This document shows positions 7,706 to 16,950 of a stretch of 64,000 nucleotides of DNA, in pieces; positions within the stretch are counted from its first letter, which is position 1, and every line of letters starts with the position of its first letter. The notes beneath the pieces were generated by a model, which did no database searches, had not been told where the DNA came from, and worked only from the letters and a program-made list of their open reading frames with translations. The stretch lies in NCBI RefSeq assembly GCF_003287275.1, contig NZ_QEVW01000009.1, positions 1 through 64,000 of the forward strand. The letters run 5' to 3'. A program made the position numbers and the translations under genes. This DNA is from Paenibacillus taichungensis (lineage in GTDB: Bacteria > Bacillota > Bacilli > Paenibacillales > Paenibacillaceae).

Positions 7706-8718
7706 AGCTCCTGGGACAACAAACCTGGCAATTTGAGAACCGTCCACGCATTATTGGCAGGTCGGCAGTCGGAGGACCAGATGAAGGCCAAGGGCCTCTG
7801 GCATCTGATTTTGACTATGTATATGACAATTTGGAGATTGGGGAGAAGACCTGGGAAAAGGCAGAGCGCAAACTCCTTGAACAGGCATCCCAAATGGCGT
7901 TGATCAATGCGAATATTACGAAGGAAGAGCTTCAGTTCTTTGTCGGCGGAGATCTGATGAACCAGATTATCAGTAGTTCCTTTTCTGCCCGCAAGTTGGG
8001 TGTTCCCTATCTGGGGGTATTTGGTGCCTGTTCAACCTCAATGGAGACGTTGGCCCTGGCCTCGCTCATCGTGGATTCGGGTGCAGGGGATTATGTACTC
8101 GCGGGTACGGTCAGTCACAACTGTACGGTGGAAAAGCAATTTCGTTATCCAACAGAATATGGTTCCCAGAAGCCGCCATATGCCCAATATACTGTTACGG
8201 GATCAGGGTGTAGTGTGATATCGCGTACGGGTCAGGGCCCGGTAGTCACCAGAGCGACAATTGGCCGAATTATGGATATGGGTATCAAAGATCCGTTTAA
8301 TATGGGGGCTGCCATGGCTCCAGCCGCAGCGGATACCATCGTTTCTCATTTCCGGGACACAGGCCTGGAACCTGGTTATTATGATCTGATCGTTACAGGT
8401 GACCTTGCTTCGGTTGGATTGCCCATCGTTAAGGAGCTTTTGCATAAAGAGGGTATCCCTATGGAACAAACGGTCTTCAATGACTGTGGTTTGATGATAT
8501 ATAACCTGGAAAAGCAGCCTCAGGTTGTGGCCGGAGGAAGCGGCTGTGGATGTTCAGCGACAGTGACCTATGGTCACATTTTGAACCGGATGCAAAAGGG
8601 TGAACTCAATAAGGTATTGGTGGTCGCTACCGGTGCATTGTTGTCTCCACTTTCATACCAGCAGGGCGAGAGCATTCCTTGTATTGCACATGCTGTGGCC
8701 ATAGAAAAGGAGGGATAA
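7702..8718 (+). CDS. spoVAD: Stage V sporulation protein AD
   Basis: A 338-aa soluble, membrane-associated subunit of the SpoVA complex. It has a thiolase-like fold and binds dipicolinic acid. Thiolase-like features include FGACSTSMETLALAS, the NCTVEKQFRYPTEYG stretch and the glycine-rich GGSGCGCSATVTYGH. The frame is open further upstream, but the ATG at 7702 overlaps the spoVAC stop in an ATGA arrangement and has GGAGGTGG before it. It is followed after 3 bases by spoVAE, so the three genes should be translationally coupled. Confidence 0.96.
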   Translation: MKLLGQQTWQFENRPRIIGRSAVGGPDEGQGPLASDFDYVYDNLEIGEKTWEKAERKLLEQASQMALINANITKEELQFFVGGDLMNQIISSSFSARKLGVPYLGVFGACSTSMETLALASLIVDSGAGDYVLAGTVSHNCTVEKQFRYPTEYGSQKPPYAQYTVTGSGCSVISRTGQGPVVTRATIGRIMDMGIKDPFNMGAAMAPAAADTIVSHFRDTGLEPGYYDLIVTGDLASVGLPIVKELLHKEGIPMEQTVFNDCGLMIYNLEKQPQVVAGGSGCGCSATVTYGHILNRMQKGELNKVLVVATGALLSPLSYQQGESIPCIAHAVAIEKEG

Positions 8719-8721
8719 AGG

Positions 8722-9072
8722 ATGCAATTTTTATGGGCTTTTATTGTTGGCGGGTTGATATGTGTCGTGGGACAGCTTCTGATGGATGGTGTCAAACTGA
8801 CGCCTGCACATACGATGAGTACACTTGTAGTGGCTGGTGCGGTTGCGGATGCGTTTGGGCTGTATGATCCACTCGTCAAATTTGCAGGGGCAGGAGCTTC
8901 TATTCCCATTACCAGTTTTGGTAACTCCCTCGTGCACGGGGCATTGACGGAACTGGAGAAAGAGGGATGGATTGGTGTCATTACGGGGATATTCGATTTG
9001 ACCGCCGCGGGTATTTCCTCAGCGATAATCTTTTCTTTTCTCGCGGCATTGGTGGTTCGGCCCAAAGGGTAA
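8722..9072 (+). CDS. spoVAE: Stage V sporulation protein AE (SpoVAEb-type)
   Basis: A 116-aa membrane protein with three to four hydrophobic segments, the third part of the spoVA unit. It is related to SpoVAC: FIVGGLICVVGQ and GASIPITSFGNSLVHGAL match the corresponding SpoVAC stretches closely. An AAAGGAGGG site precedes the ATG at 8722. A strong terminator follows about 40 bases later, so it closes the operon. Confidence 0.94.
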   Translation: MQFLWAFIVGGLICVVGQLLMDGVKLTPAHTMSTLVVAGAVADAFGLYDPLVKFAGAGASIPITSFGNSLVHGALTELEKEGWIGVITGIFDLTAAGISSAIIFSFLAALVVRPKG

Positions 9073-9111
9073 TAGAGCATGGCAGAGCTACCCATTATAT
9101 ATGGAATCAGC

Positions 9112-9147
9112 AGAGGCTTCGGATAACTTCTATCCGAGCCTCTTTTT
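9112..9147 (+). terminator. Terminator of the spoVA genes
   Basis: The hairpin AGAGGCTTCGGATA / TATCCGAGCCTCT, with one bulge and a short loop, is followed by a T tract. Confidence 0.9.
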
Positions 9148-9279
9148 GTCGTAATCATGCGATAACTGCGGCGAATCTGACGGCTGGAAACAAATGTTGA
9201 GTTCCTTCGAGTGTACGCGCGCTCTTGGATCATGTACAATAAAAGGAAATCTGTATGCTTTTTTAGGAGGTTAGACCAC

Positions 9280-10236
9280 ATGCCTGTGCGCAAAGAGTCG
9301 ATCCAAATCATATCAGCAGTTCGTTCTAATCTGGAATCATGCATAATGGGAAAATCTTTTGAAATTCAACTTTTGCTCACAGCTTTGCTTGCAGGCGGAC
9401 ACGTTCTGATTGAAGACGTACCAGGAACAGGCAAGACGCAGTTGGTTAAAGCATTATCGAAATCCATGCGCGGAGAGTACCGCCGCATTCAATGTAATCC
9501 TGATATTTTGCCAAGTGACATCACAGGTGTATCCGTTTTCCATCCACGTGACGAGCGCTTTTACTTCCGTCCGGGTCCGGTGATGACCAATATTTTGCTG
9601 GCAGACGAGATTAACCGGGCAACTACGAAAACGCAGTCCGCTTTGCTGGAAGTCATGGAAGAGCGCAGTGTAACGGTAGATGGCGATACGTATGATCTGC
9701 CTCATCCATTTATGCTCTGTGCAACCCAGAATCCAATCGATTTTGAAGGAACCTACACATTGCCGGAAGCGCAGCTGGACCGGTTTATGTTGAAAATAAG
9801 TCTGGGTTATCCCGACAAGGATATCGAGAAAACGCTGCTGAAGCAGCACCAGTCTGGTCAGCCTGTTGATCGGCTTGAATCCGTAACCCATATGGATCAG
9901 ATATCAGCCATTCAACAGGAGATCAAGGAAGTATTCATCGGTGATCCGGTCATGGATTATCTGCTTGATGTGGTTCGCAAAACTCGCTCCCACCCATCCG
10001 TATTGCTGGGCGCAAGCCCGCGGGCAGCCATTTCATTTATGATGGCGGTGAAGGCTTTTGCCTTTTTGCAGGAACGTGACTACGTGCTTCCGGATGACGT
10101 GAAAACGATGGCACCTTATGTCATCTCCCATCGGATTGTGCTGCGTCCCGAATCGAGACTGGACAGCATGAGCTCTGAGGCTGTATTAAATTCCGTACTT
10201 CAGCAGGTTCGAGTGCCCGTCTCCATGGGGCAATAA
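9280..10236 (+). CDS. MoxR-family AAA+ ATPase
   Basis: A 318-aa AAA+ ATPase of the MoxR type, chaperone-like proteins usually paired with DUF58/von Willebrand proteins. Walker A is EDVPGTGKTQ at about residue 45. Walker B is LLADEINRA near residue 110. The sensor region is LCATQNPIDFEGTYTLPEAQLDRF, read across about residues 148-170. The reading frame extends upstream, but ATG 9280 has TTAGGAGG eight bases before it. The DUF58 gene starts within a few bases of its stop. The trio MoxR/DUF58/transglutaminase is a recurrent cassette whose substrate is unknown. Confidence 0.92.
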   Translation: MPVRKESIQIISAVRSNLESCIMGKSFEIQLLLTALLAGGHVLIEDVPGTGKTQLVKALSKSMRGEYRRIQCNPDILPSDITGVSVFHPRDERFYFRPGPVMTNILLADEINRATTKTQSALLEVMEERSVTVDGDTYDLPHPFMLCATQNPIDFEGTYTLPEAQLDRFMLKISLGYPDKDIEKTLLKQHQSGQPVDRLESVTHMDQISAIQQEIKEVFIGDPVMDYLLDVVRKTRSHPSVLLGASPRAAISFMMAVKAFAFLQERDYVLPDDVKTMAPYVISHRIVLRPESRLDSMSSEAVLNSVLQQVRVPVSMGQ

Positions 10237-10239
10237 TTG

Positions 10240-11487
10240 ATGAAGCCGCTTTTGAGTACAGTCAGAAGGGGAATACGCCACCCCCGCGTATGGAGCATCG
10301 CGGCGGTGTGGATGTGCTGTTTGGCTTATGTTTTGTTCCAGGGTGGGAAGACCTCCCTGATGCTGCTGTCGATGGTGACTCTGCTTTGTATTTACCTTGC
10401 GATTGCTGGTTTTAGCGGTGTGAGGCGTACTCACGGCGTGCGTAAGCTCTCTTCCGGCCAGGATCATGAAGAGTTGCTGCATGCGGGTGATCAGGTACAG
10501 GTAAAGTTAAGTCTGAACATTCCGGGATTTTTACCACTTCCATATGTGGTTGTGCGCGAAATGCTGCATCGGCATAACGGCGAATCCTGGTCTTTCAAAG
10601 AAAGCCTCATTCCAAGCATGCGAGGTTATGGTGAATTGTCATTTCAGACCCCCCCGCTGGAGCGAGGAAAGTATGTCTTTTCCGAAACGGAATGTGCCAG
10701 CGAGGACATCTTTGGACTGATTGAGCATCGGGGAACGTTCAAAGCCAAAGGCGAATTCCGGGTGCTGCCGCGGACGGTATTTATACCGTACTGGCAGCTG
10801 TACGACCGCAAATCACGGTTATCTGGTCCACAGACAGCCTTGACCCGCTCACGCAGGGAAACGACCCAGATTAACGGCGTCCGTGATTACGTTTATGGAG
10901 ATCGCCTTTCCCGCATTCACTGGAATGCAACGGCAAAGACGGGAACGTGGAAGTCCAAGGAATTTGAACATGAATCGGTGCCGAAAACGATTCTGGTGCT
11001 GGATGCGCTGTCAGGCAGCTACGAACATGGTGAGGCCTTTGAACTAGCTGTGTCTACGGCTGCCTCCCTGCTGGAATATGGCACAAGAGAACGAATGGGC
11101 ATGGGGCTGCTGACACTGTCGGAGATGACATCATTTTTTGCTCCCAGCGAAAGTCCGATGGAACGGCAGAAGATGATTCATCATCTGGTAGATATCCAAT
11201 ATAATGGCCAGGAGAAACGGCTGCTGCCAGGTGTCGAGAAGATGTCACGTCAGTTTCCTCAAGGTGCTTATTTTGTAGTGATTTCTCCCCAAAAAGATGA
11301 AAAAGTTCTGGAACTGCTCCGATGGGCTGACACACGTGGGATGACCCCTTGTCATATTCTGATTGAACCCACTGATTCCCGCCGGAGTTCCGAGTGGAAT
11401 GCCATGCTGCGCGGAAGAGGCACAAGATCCTTTACCGTTTCCCATTTGCAGGAGCTTCCAACGGTTATGGGGGGAGGTAGTGTATGA
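10240..11487 (+). CDS. DUF58 domain protein
   Basis: A 415-aa protein with two N-terminal membrane helices (about residues 18-60) and a C-terminal DUF58 domain. The domain hallmark INGVRDYVYGDRLSRIHW is followed by ATAKTGTWKSKEFE near residues 205-245. A von Willebrand-like fold follows (TILVLDALSGS). It may start at ATG 10240 or at TTG 10237, since GGGG upstream serves either. It overlaps the transglutaminase gene by ATGA. DUF58 proteins are thought to act with MoxR ATPases in assembly or maturation of envelope proteins. Confidence 0.88.
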   Translation: MKPLLSTVRRGIRHPRVWSIAAVWMCCLAYVLFQGGKTSLMLLSMVTLLCIYLAIAGFSGVRRTHGVRKLSSGQDHEELLHAGDQVQVKLSLNIPGFLPLPYVVVREMLHRHNGESWSFKESLIPSMRGYGELSFQTPPLERGKYVFSETECASEDIFGLIEHRGTFKAKGEFRVLPRTVFIPYWQLYDRKSRLSGPQTALTRSRRETTQINGVRDYVYGDRLSRIHWNATAKTGTWKSKEFEHESVPKTILVLDALSGSYEHGEAFELAVSTAASLLEYGTRERMGMGLLTLSEMTSFFAPSESPMERQKMIHHLVDIQYNGQEKRLLPGVEKMSRQFPQGAYFVVISPQKDEKVLELLRWADTRGMTPCHILIEPTDSRRSSEWNAMLRGRGTRSFTVSHLQELPTVMGGGSV

Positions 11488-13697
11488 GTACTAATGGCCA
11501 AGAGCTGACAGTGGGGAGAAGATCCTGGTATCATGCGGCTTCGTTGCTCTGGATTTTCCTGATTGGCATGCAGTGGATATCATTTACACAGGAATCCTGG
11601 TATACGGAGACCACTTCATTGGTACTGTGGACACTCGCAGCGGTCTGTATTCTGGAAGTTATTCTTCCTTTCAAAATAATGATTCGAACGATAATCAAGG
11701 CGATTGTCCTTGTATATATTTTGCATAAGACTTTAACTGATTACACGGTTTATATTCCTTATGGCACGTTAATGGAGCGTACAGAGCAATTTGTGCTGCA
11801 CCTGACACCTTACATCTGGTTCTCCCTATGCGCGTGGGTGATGCTTGAAGCTGCCCTGCGCCTGGTGACTACAACGCGCCGGATTCTCGTTTTTCTGGGC
11901 ATTAACATTATATCGATGGGAATTCTGGACTCCTTTACTCAGTTTCCACTTTGGATTGAAATCGCTTGGGTTATGTTTGCGGGAATGGGATGGCTGGTAT
12001 GTCAGCACTTCCGTAATTTCCAACTGCAATATCCACAAGGGTGGAAGCGAATTATCCGATATCCCTATAAAATTCTGGCCAACATTGCAATCATATTCTC
12101 TCTCATTATCGTAGCCAGTGTGAACATGCCGGAAGTTCCTCCTACCCTTACTGATCCTTATACCGCGTGGCGTAACTACACCGGAAGTTCGGGGAGTCAG
12201 ACTGGCAACGGAACACTGGACATTCCGGCAGCTACCGAGTCAGGATACAGCAGGGAAGACAACCAGCTTGGCGGAGGATTCAACTTCGACTATACCCCTG
12301 TCATGTCCGTCACTACCAATGAGCGCAGTTACTGGCGTGGTGAGACGCGTGCAGAGTATACAGGAACAGGCTGGGATGATCGTGGACGAGGTGCAACAGA
12401 GGATGTTGAGGCCGGACAGGCTTTGGAGAATGACGAATCCGGAAATGTAACTACCAAGCAAGTCACTCAGAAAGTGACGATGTTGAATGACAACGTGTAT
12501 CCGATCCTCTTTGGAGCCTATTCTATCTCTGAAGTCACATCTGTCAATGGTGAGGCGAATTCGGACCGCATGTTATGGAATCCGGAGCAGGCAGAGCTGC
12601 ATGTCGTAACAGACCGCCAGCAACCGCAATATCCCAAAACGTATACGATTGTATCCGAAGCTCCGGTTATTGTGGAAGATGAGCTTCGTACCAAATCTTT
12701 TGATGATCTGTATACGAGCAATCCGGCAGATGATATGTATCTCCAGCTGCCATCCAGATTCCCTGATCGGGTGACGGATTTGGCCACTGAAATTACAGCA
12801 TCAGCAAATACGCCGTATGAAAAAGTGGCATTACTGCAAAACTATTTACAACAAAATTTTGATTACACAAACAATCCGGATTTATCTCGAAAAGTAAGCA
12901 GTGACTTTGTGGAAGGATTTTTATTTGACATTCGTGAAGGGTATTGTGATTACTTCTCGACTGCGCTGGTTATGATGGCGCGCTCTGAAGGGATTCCTGC
13001 TCGTTGGGTGAAAGGGTACGCACCTGGACAGCTGTCGCTGAATTCAGACATGCAGGCCCCGCGCCAACCTGGGGCTGAGATCGAGACAACTTACACTGTA
13101 ACGAATGCAGATGCACATTCTTGGGCTGAAGTTTATTTTGGCGAGTATGGATGGATTCCGGTTGAAGCAACGCCGGGCTTTGACATGCCGTTGCTCACGG
13201 AACAACCAGATGTACAGCCTGTAGATGAGCCTGAAGAACAGCCTGAAGAGGAACCGGTAAAAGAGGAAGAGCAGACTCCTGCGCCTGAGCAGGCTTCATC
13301 CAGTATCCCGGCTTTTGTAATCTGGGCTGCGGGAGCCATCATCGTATTGTGGGTGGCTTATATGTTCTGGCGAAATCGTCTCTCGCTTCGATTCTTTGTA
13401 CTTCGTCTGCGGACAGGTGGACCGCTAACGCCTGAACAAAAGGTAGTGGCAGAGACAGAACGCTGGATTCGTTATGTGAAGCGCAAGGGATTGACCCGGA
13501 GCGGGGACGAGACACTTCGTGAATCCGTAACCCGCTGGAGCCAGGCAAAACCAGCTGCAGCAGCGACATTGCATGAACTTCTAGCGAAGTTTGAACAGAC
13601 TCGCTATAGTCCGGCGTCAGTAACCGCAGACGACTGGAAGGCCGTCTATCAGACCGCTTCGAAGCTGCGTAAGGAACTTAAAGCGGAACGGGCGTAA
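11484..13697 (+). CDS. Membrane-anchored transglutaminase-like protein (TgpA type)
   Basis: A 737-aa membrane protein. About six N-terminal membrane helices lie in residues 12-215. An extracytoplasmic transglutaminase/protease-like domain holds the nucleophile in REGYCDYFSTALVMMAR, the His in NADAHSWAEVYF and the Asp/Glu region in GWIPVEATPGF. An acidic Glu/Pro-rich linker (about residues 570-605) comes next, then one more helix (AFVIWAAGAIIVLWVAYMF) and a cytoplasmic DUF4129-like tail. This is the TgpA architecture. The start overlaps the DUF58 stop, and a GGGGGGAGG site precedes it. The physiological substrate is unknown. Confidence 0.9.
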   Translation: MSTNGQELTVGRRSWYHAASLLWIFLIGMQWISFTQESWYTETTSLVLWTLAAVCILEVILPFKIMIRTIIKAIVLVYILHKTLTDYTVYIPYGTLMERTEQFVLHLTPYIWFSLCAWVMLEAALRLVTTTRRILVFLGINIISMGILDSFTQFPLWIEIAWVMFAGMGWLVCQHFRNFQLQYPQGWKRIIRYPYKILANIAIIFSLIIVASVNMPEVPPTLTDPYTAWRNYTGSSGSQTGNGTLDIPAATESGYSREDNQLGGGFNFDYTPVMSVTTNERSYWRGETRAEYTGTGWDDRGRGATEDVEAGQALENDESGNVTTKQVTQKVTMLNDNVYPILFGAYSISEVTSVNGEANSDRMLWNPEQAELHVVTDRQQPQYPKTYTIVSEAPVIVEDELRTKSFDDLYTSNPADDMYLQLPSRFPDRVTDLATEITASANTPYEKVALLQNYLQQNFDYTNNPDLSRKVSSDFVEGFLFDIREGYCDYFSTALVMMARSEGIPARWVKGYAPGQLSLNSDMQAPRQPGAEIETTYTVTNADAHSWAEVYFGEYGWIPVEATPGFDMPLLTEQPDVQPVDEPEEQPEEEPVKEEEQTPAPEQASSSIPAFVIWAAGAIIVLWVAYMFWRNRLSLRFFVLRLRTGGPLTPEQKVVAETERWIRYVKRKGLTRSGDETLRESVTRWSQAKPAAAATLHELLAKFEQTRYSPASVTADDWKAVYQTASKLRKELKAERA

Positions 13698-13718
13698 TGT
13701 CGCCCGTCCCGTTTTTCC
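13684..13718 (+). terminator. Terminator overlapping the transglutaminase stop codon
   Basis: A GGAACGGGCG / CGCCCGTCCC stem with one mismatch has the TAA stop of the gene in its loop and is followed by GTTTTTCCTTTTTT. Confidence 0.8.
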
Positions 13719-13806
13719 TTTTTTCCTATGCCATCAGGCGCTGTATGCATTTTCAGGAAAGACGGATTTGTGATATAGTGTGTCGTATGAAACTGAGGTG
13801 ACTTCT

Positions 13807-14334
13807 TTGTTTGAAATGTTAATGCCCAAGCTGCGTGTAGACACGGTTTTTGACATTAATCTGGAAGAGCTATACGCTCAAGGCTACCGTGGAATTATAA
13901 CTGATCTGGACAATACACTCGTTGGTGCCAAAGCTCCTGACGCCACGCCCGAACTGATCGAGTGGTTCGCACGTGTCAAAGAGGCTGGTTTCCAGCTCAT
14001 GATTGTGTCCAATAACAATTTGAATCGTGTATCCCTGTTTGCGACGCCACTGGATATCCAGTTTGTGCATAGTGCACGCAAACCATCGAATGTTCCGTTT
14101 CGTAGAGCAATGAAGATGATGGAGTTAACTCCTGAAAAAACGATTGTCGTAGGCGATCAGATGCTTACAGATGTCTTTGGAGGTAATCGACTGGGACTCT
14201 ATACGGTTCTGGTGTTGCCGATCTCCATCGGAGATGAAGGCTTCATGACCCGCTTCAATCGGCGCGTGGAACGGATTGCTCTAACGAGTTTGCGCAAGAA
14301 AGGCTTATGGCTTGAGGAGGAAAAGAAGAAATGA
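13807..14334 (+). CDS. yqeG: YqeG family HAD-IIIA phosphatase
   Basis: A 175-aa phosphatase of the haloacid dehalogenase superfamily, first gene of the conserved yqe cluster. The catalytic motif is DLDNTLVG, motif II is MIVSNNN, and the C-terminal VGDQMLTDVFGGNRLG carries the lysine/aspartate part. I chose TTG 13807 because GAGGTGA lies just before it. A GTG 27 bases upstream has no ribosome site. The gene overlaps yqeH by ATGA. The substrate is not established for bacterial YqeG. The fungal relative Gep4 is a phosphatidylglycerophosphate phosphatase. Confidence 0.9.
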   Translation: MFEMLMPKLRVDTVFDINLEELYAQGYRGIITDLDNTLVGAKAPDATPELIEWFARVKEAGFQLMIVSNNNLNRVSLFATPLDIQFVHSARKPSNVPFRRAMKMMELTPEKTIVVGDQMLTDVFGGNRLGLYTVLVLPISIGDEGFMTRFNRRVERIALTSLRKKGLWLEEEKKK

Positions 14335-15458
14335 CAGAACCGCATAACGGCAATATTGCCGTAAGGTGCAGCGGATGCGGAGTGCATCTGCAAACGGAAA
14401 ACCCGGAATTACCAGGATTTATCCCCGAAAAAGCGTTGGATCGTGAACCCGTCATTTGCCAGCGTTGTTTCCGTATCAAAAATTACAATGAGTCATCATC
14501 CGTTACAGTGGATCAGGACGAGTTCCTGGCCCTGCTGAGCAAAATCGGGGATAAGGATGCACTTGTCATCCATATCGTTGATCTGTTTGACTTTGATGGC
14601 AGTATCATCTCTGGTTTGCAGCGTTTTGTAGGCAACAATCCGGTATTGCTTGCCGTGAACAAAACGGACTTGCTTCCAAAAGTAACCAACTGGAACAAGG
14701 TTCGCAACTGGGTGCAAAAACAGGCCAAAGAACAAGGTTTGCGTACGGTAGATGTCGTTCTGTGCAGTGCAAAGCAAAATCAGGGCTTCGACCGACTGCT
14801 TGAGCTTGTAGGCACGTATCGCGGAGATCGTGACGTATACGTGGTGGGTGGTACCAATGTGGGCAAATCCACACTGATTAACCGTCTGATTCGGGACTAC
14901 AGTGATCTCGAGCAGGAGCTCACAACATCACGTTACCCGGGGACAACGCTGGATATGGTTAATATTCCGCTGGACGATGGAAAAGCTATTATTGATACAC
15001 CGGGAATTGTATACCCTTGGCGTTTCAGTGAGATTGTATCCCGCAAAGATCTGGCTGCCATTATGCCAGAGAAACCACTTAAACCGGCCGTTTATCAATT
15101 GAATTCTGGTCAGACGCTGTTCTTTGGCGGCATGGCTCGTTTTGACTTTGTGGAGGGAGATCGTCAGTCCTTCACTTGTTTTATCAGCACTGCGCTTGAT
15201 ATTCACCGGACGAAGCTGGAGCGTGCAGACGATTTGTATCGTGACCATCTGGGTGAGTTGCTGTCTCCACCAACGCGTGAAGATGCAGCAGATATGCCTG
15301 AATGGACCAGACATGAATTCCGAATCAAACGTGGCAGCCAGTCGGATGTATTCATTTCCGGACTGGGCTGGATTAAGGTTAACGGTGAGAATGGGGCCCT
15401 TGTAGCTGTTCATGCTCCAAAAGGTATTCGTGTACTGATCCGCCCATCCTTGATCTAA
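14331..15458 (+). CDS. yqeH: Ribosome biogenesis GTPase YqeH
   Basis: A 375-aa circularly permuted GTPase needed for 30S subunit assembly. An N-terminal zinc finger has CSGCGVHLQ and CQRCF. The permuted order of G motifs is visible: NKTDLL (G4), then CSAKQ (G5), GGTNVGKSTL (G1), YPGTTLD (G2) and IDTPGI (G3). The C-terminal domain is a likely RNA-binding region. It is coupled to yqeG by a 4-base overlap and followed by aroE, as in Bacillus. Confidence 0.96.
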   Translation: MTEPHNGNIAVRCSGCGVHLQTENPELPGFIPEKALDREPVICQRCFRIKNYNESSSVTVDQDEFLALLSKIGDKDALVIHIVDLFDFDGSIISGLQRFVGNNPVLLAVNKTDLLPKVTNWNKVRNWVQKQAKEQGLRTVDVVLCSAKQNQGFDRLLELVGTYRGDRDVYVVGGTNVGKSTLINRLIRDYSDLEQELTTSRYPGTTLDMVNIPLDDGKAIIDTPGIVYPWRFSEIVSRKDLAAIMPEKPLKPAVYQLNSGQTLFFGGMARFDFVEGDRQSFTCFISTALDIHRTKLERADDLYRDHLGELLSPPTREDAADMPEWTRHEFRIKRGSQSDVFISGLGWIKVNGENGALVAVHAPKGIRVLIRPSLI

Positions 15459-15499
15459 TGTAATCACAGCAGTATTTCCATCAGATCGGAGGCGGAAGT

Positions 15500-16363
15500 A
15501 TGTCGGAACAGAAAAAAACAAATCCTTCACTGCCTGTCCTGCTTGGCGTCATGGGTGATCCCATTGCACATTCCAAATCGCCTGCCATGCATAATGCGGC
15601 TCTGCAGGCTGCAGGAGTGAATGGAATGTATATGCCACTGCATGTTCGTCCCGAGCAGTTGGAATCAGCCATTCGAGGCATTGTGGCGCTGGGGTATCGT
15701 GGTGTGAATGTAACCATTCCGCACAAAGAACAGGTCATGCAGTATCTGGATGTCATTGATGAAAGTGCACGCCTGATTGGCGCGGTGAACACTATTGTCA
15801 ATGAAGAAGGCAAGCTGACAGGGTACAATACGGATGGCATCGGTTATGTGCGTTCCTTGAAGGAAGAAGCTGTTCCGGAACTCGCAGGTAAACGTATTGC
15901 TGTTCTGGGGGCTGGCGGAGCAGCGAGAGGTGTGATATACGCCCTTGCATTGGAAAAGCCTGAACAGATTAGTATTCTTAACCGTACAGCCGACAGAGCC
16001 GTTGCCCTTGCTTCCGATCTGCGGGCTCATGGACTGGGCGACATCACGGGTAGTGGAATGGAAGAGGCTGCTGCGGTACTGGCTTCGGCAGATATCGTGA
16101 TTAACACGACGGCCGCAGGCATGCATCCGCATGTAGATGACGTACCTGTCGACCCTGCACTCATTCGAGCAGGCGCAGCAGTAAGCGACCTGATCTACAA
16201 TCCGCTGGAAACACGTCTGCTTCGCGAGTCAAGGGAGCGTGGATGTACTGTGCATGGTGGCCTGGGTATGTTTATATACCAGGGCGCCGTAGCCTTCGAG
16301 CACTGGCTCGGCATCCCGGCGCCCGTGGAGACGATGCGGCGTGCTGTGTTAGACAGTTTTTAA
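15500..16363 (+). CDS. aroE: Shikimate dehydrogenase (NADP)
   Basis: A 287-aa enzyme reducing 3-dehydroshikimate to shikimate in the aromatic amino acid pathway. The substrate motifs SKSPAMHN and NVTIPHKE lie in the N-terminal domain. The nucleotide-binding loop GAGGAARG and the NRT basic patch follow in the Rossmann domain. ATG 15500 has GGAGGCGG before it. It lies 41 bases after yqeH. The gap to the next gene is 278 bases and contains the first copy of a dispersed structured repeat. Confidence 0.96.
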   Translation: MSEQKKTNPSLPVLLGVMGDPIAHSKSPAMHNAALQAAGVNGMYMPLHVRPEQLESAIRGIVALGYRGVNVTIPHKEQVMQYLDVIDESARLIGAVNTIVNEEGKLTGYNTDGIGYVRSLKEEAVPELAGKRIAVLGAGGAARGVIYALALEKPEQISILNRTADRAVALASDLRAHGLGDITGSGMEEAAAVLASADIVINTTAAGMHPHVDDVPVDPALIRAGAAVSDLIYNPLETRLLRESRERGCTVHGGLGMFIYQGAVAFEHWLGIPAPVETMRRAVLDSF

Positions 16364-16384
16364 TATTGTAAAATGAAATCAAGA

Positions 16385-16533
16385 TTACACGATGACGAAG
16401 AGTGCAGAAGCAATCTGAAGAAACGAAGTGCTCGCCTTTATCACCGGATTTCCCCTTTATAAAAATGAAATGAAGAAATCTGGGGATAACAGCGATCGTA
16501 AGATGGTACTGCAATCGTAGTCACACTGTGTAA
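16385..16533 (+). repeat. Dispersed structured repeat, copy A
   Basis: About 149 bases from TTACAC to GTGTAA, which pair as the outer stem. Further in, GCAG pairs with CTGC, ATCT with AGAT, and TTATCACCGGATTT with AAATCTGGGGATAA. The same architecture and several identical blocks (ATAACAGCGATCG, CTCGCCTTTATC or TTCGCCTTTATC) occur at 46989-47135 and 53652-53806. It lies between aroE and yhbY, 108 bases before the yhbY start. There is no coding potential. Confidence 0.8.
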
Positions 16534-16641
16534 ACTTTGTTAGTTCGTTTTATGAATGTAAAAATATAATTGAACGGTCAGGCCCCGACAGTCATTGTGC
16601 TGTTGCTGAGGCTTGCTCACCATAAGGAGTATGGAGTATTC

Positions 16642-16935
16642 ATGTTAAACGGTAAACAAAAGCGCTTTTTGCGTTCACAGGCACATCATCTGACCCCTGT
16701 ATTTCAAATCGGCAAAGGGGGAACGAATGAGCACCTGTTCCGTCACATCGAAGATGCGATTGAGAAGCGCGAATTGATGAAAGTGCAAGTGCTCAACAAC
16801 AATGACGAGGACAGAAAAGAGATGGCCGAAGAAGTTGCCCGTGAAACGGGTAGTGAGCTTGTACAAGTCATCGGTAACACAATCATCCTGTACAAAGAAT
16901 CGCGCGATAACAAACAAATCGAACTACCTAGATAA
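16642..16935 (+). CDS. yhbY: Ribosome assembly RNA-binding protein YhbY (YqeI)
   Basis: A 97-aa CRM-domain protein that associates with pre-50S ribosomal particles. The family features are the N-terminal LNGKQKRFLRSQAHHLTP, the GKGG turn (IGKGGTNE) and the C-terminal QVIGNTIILYKES. The frame is open 24 codons upstream, but the ATG at 16642 follows AAGGAGTATGGAG and gives the normal length. It lies 15 bases before nadD. Confidence 0.95.
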   Translation: MLNGKQKRFLRSQAHHLTPVFQIGKGGTNEHLFRHIEDAIEKRELMKVQVLNNNDEDRKEMAEEVARETGSELVQVIGNTIILYKESRDNKQIELPR

Positions 16936-16950
16936 GGGAGTGTGACGCGG

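Noticed and set aside
16528..16641. Promoter within the 3' end of the structured repeats
   Set aside because: TTGTTC/TGTAAA-like hexamers are not kept in all three copies, so the repeats do not look like shared promoters.
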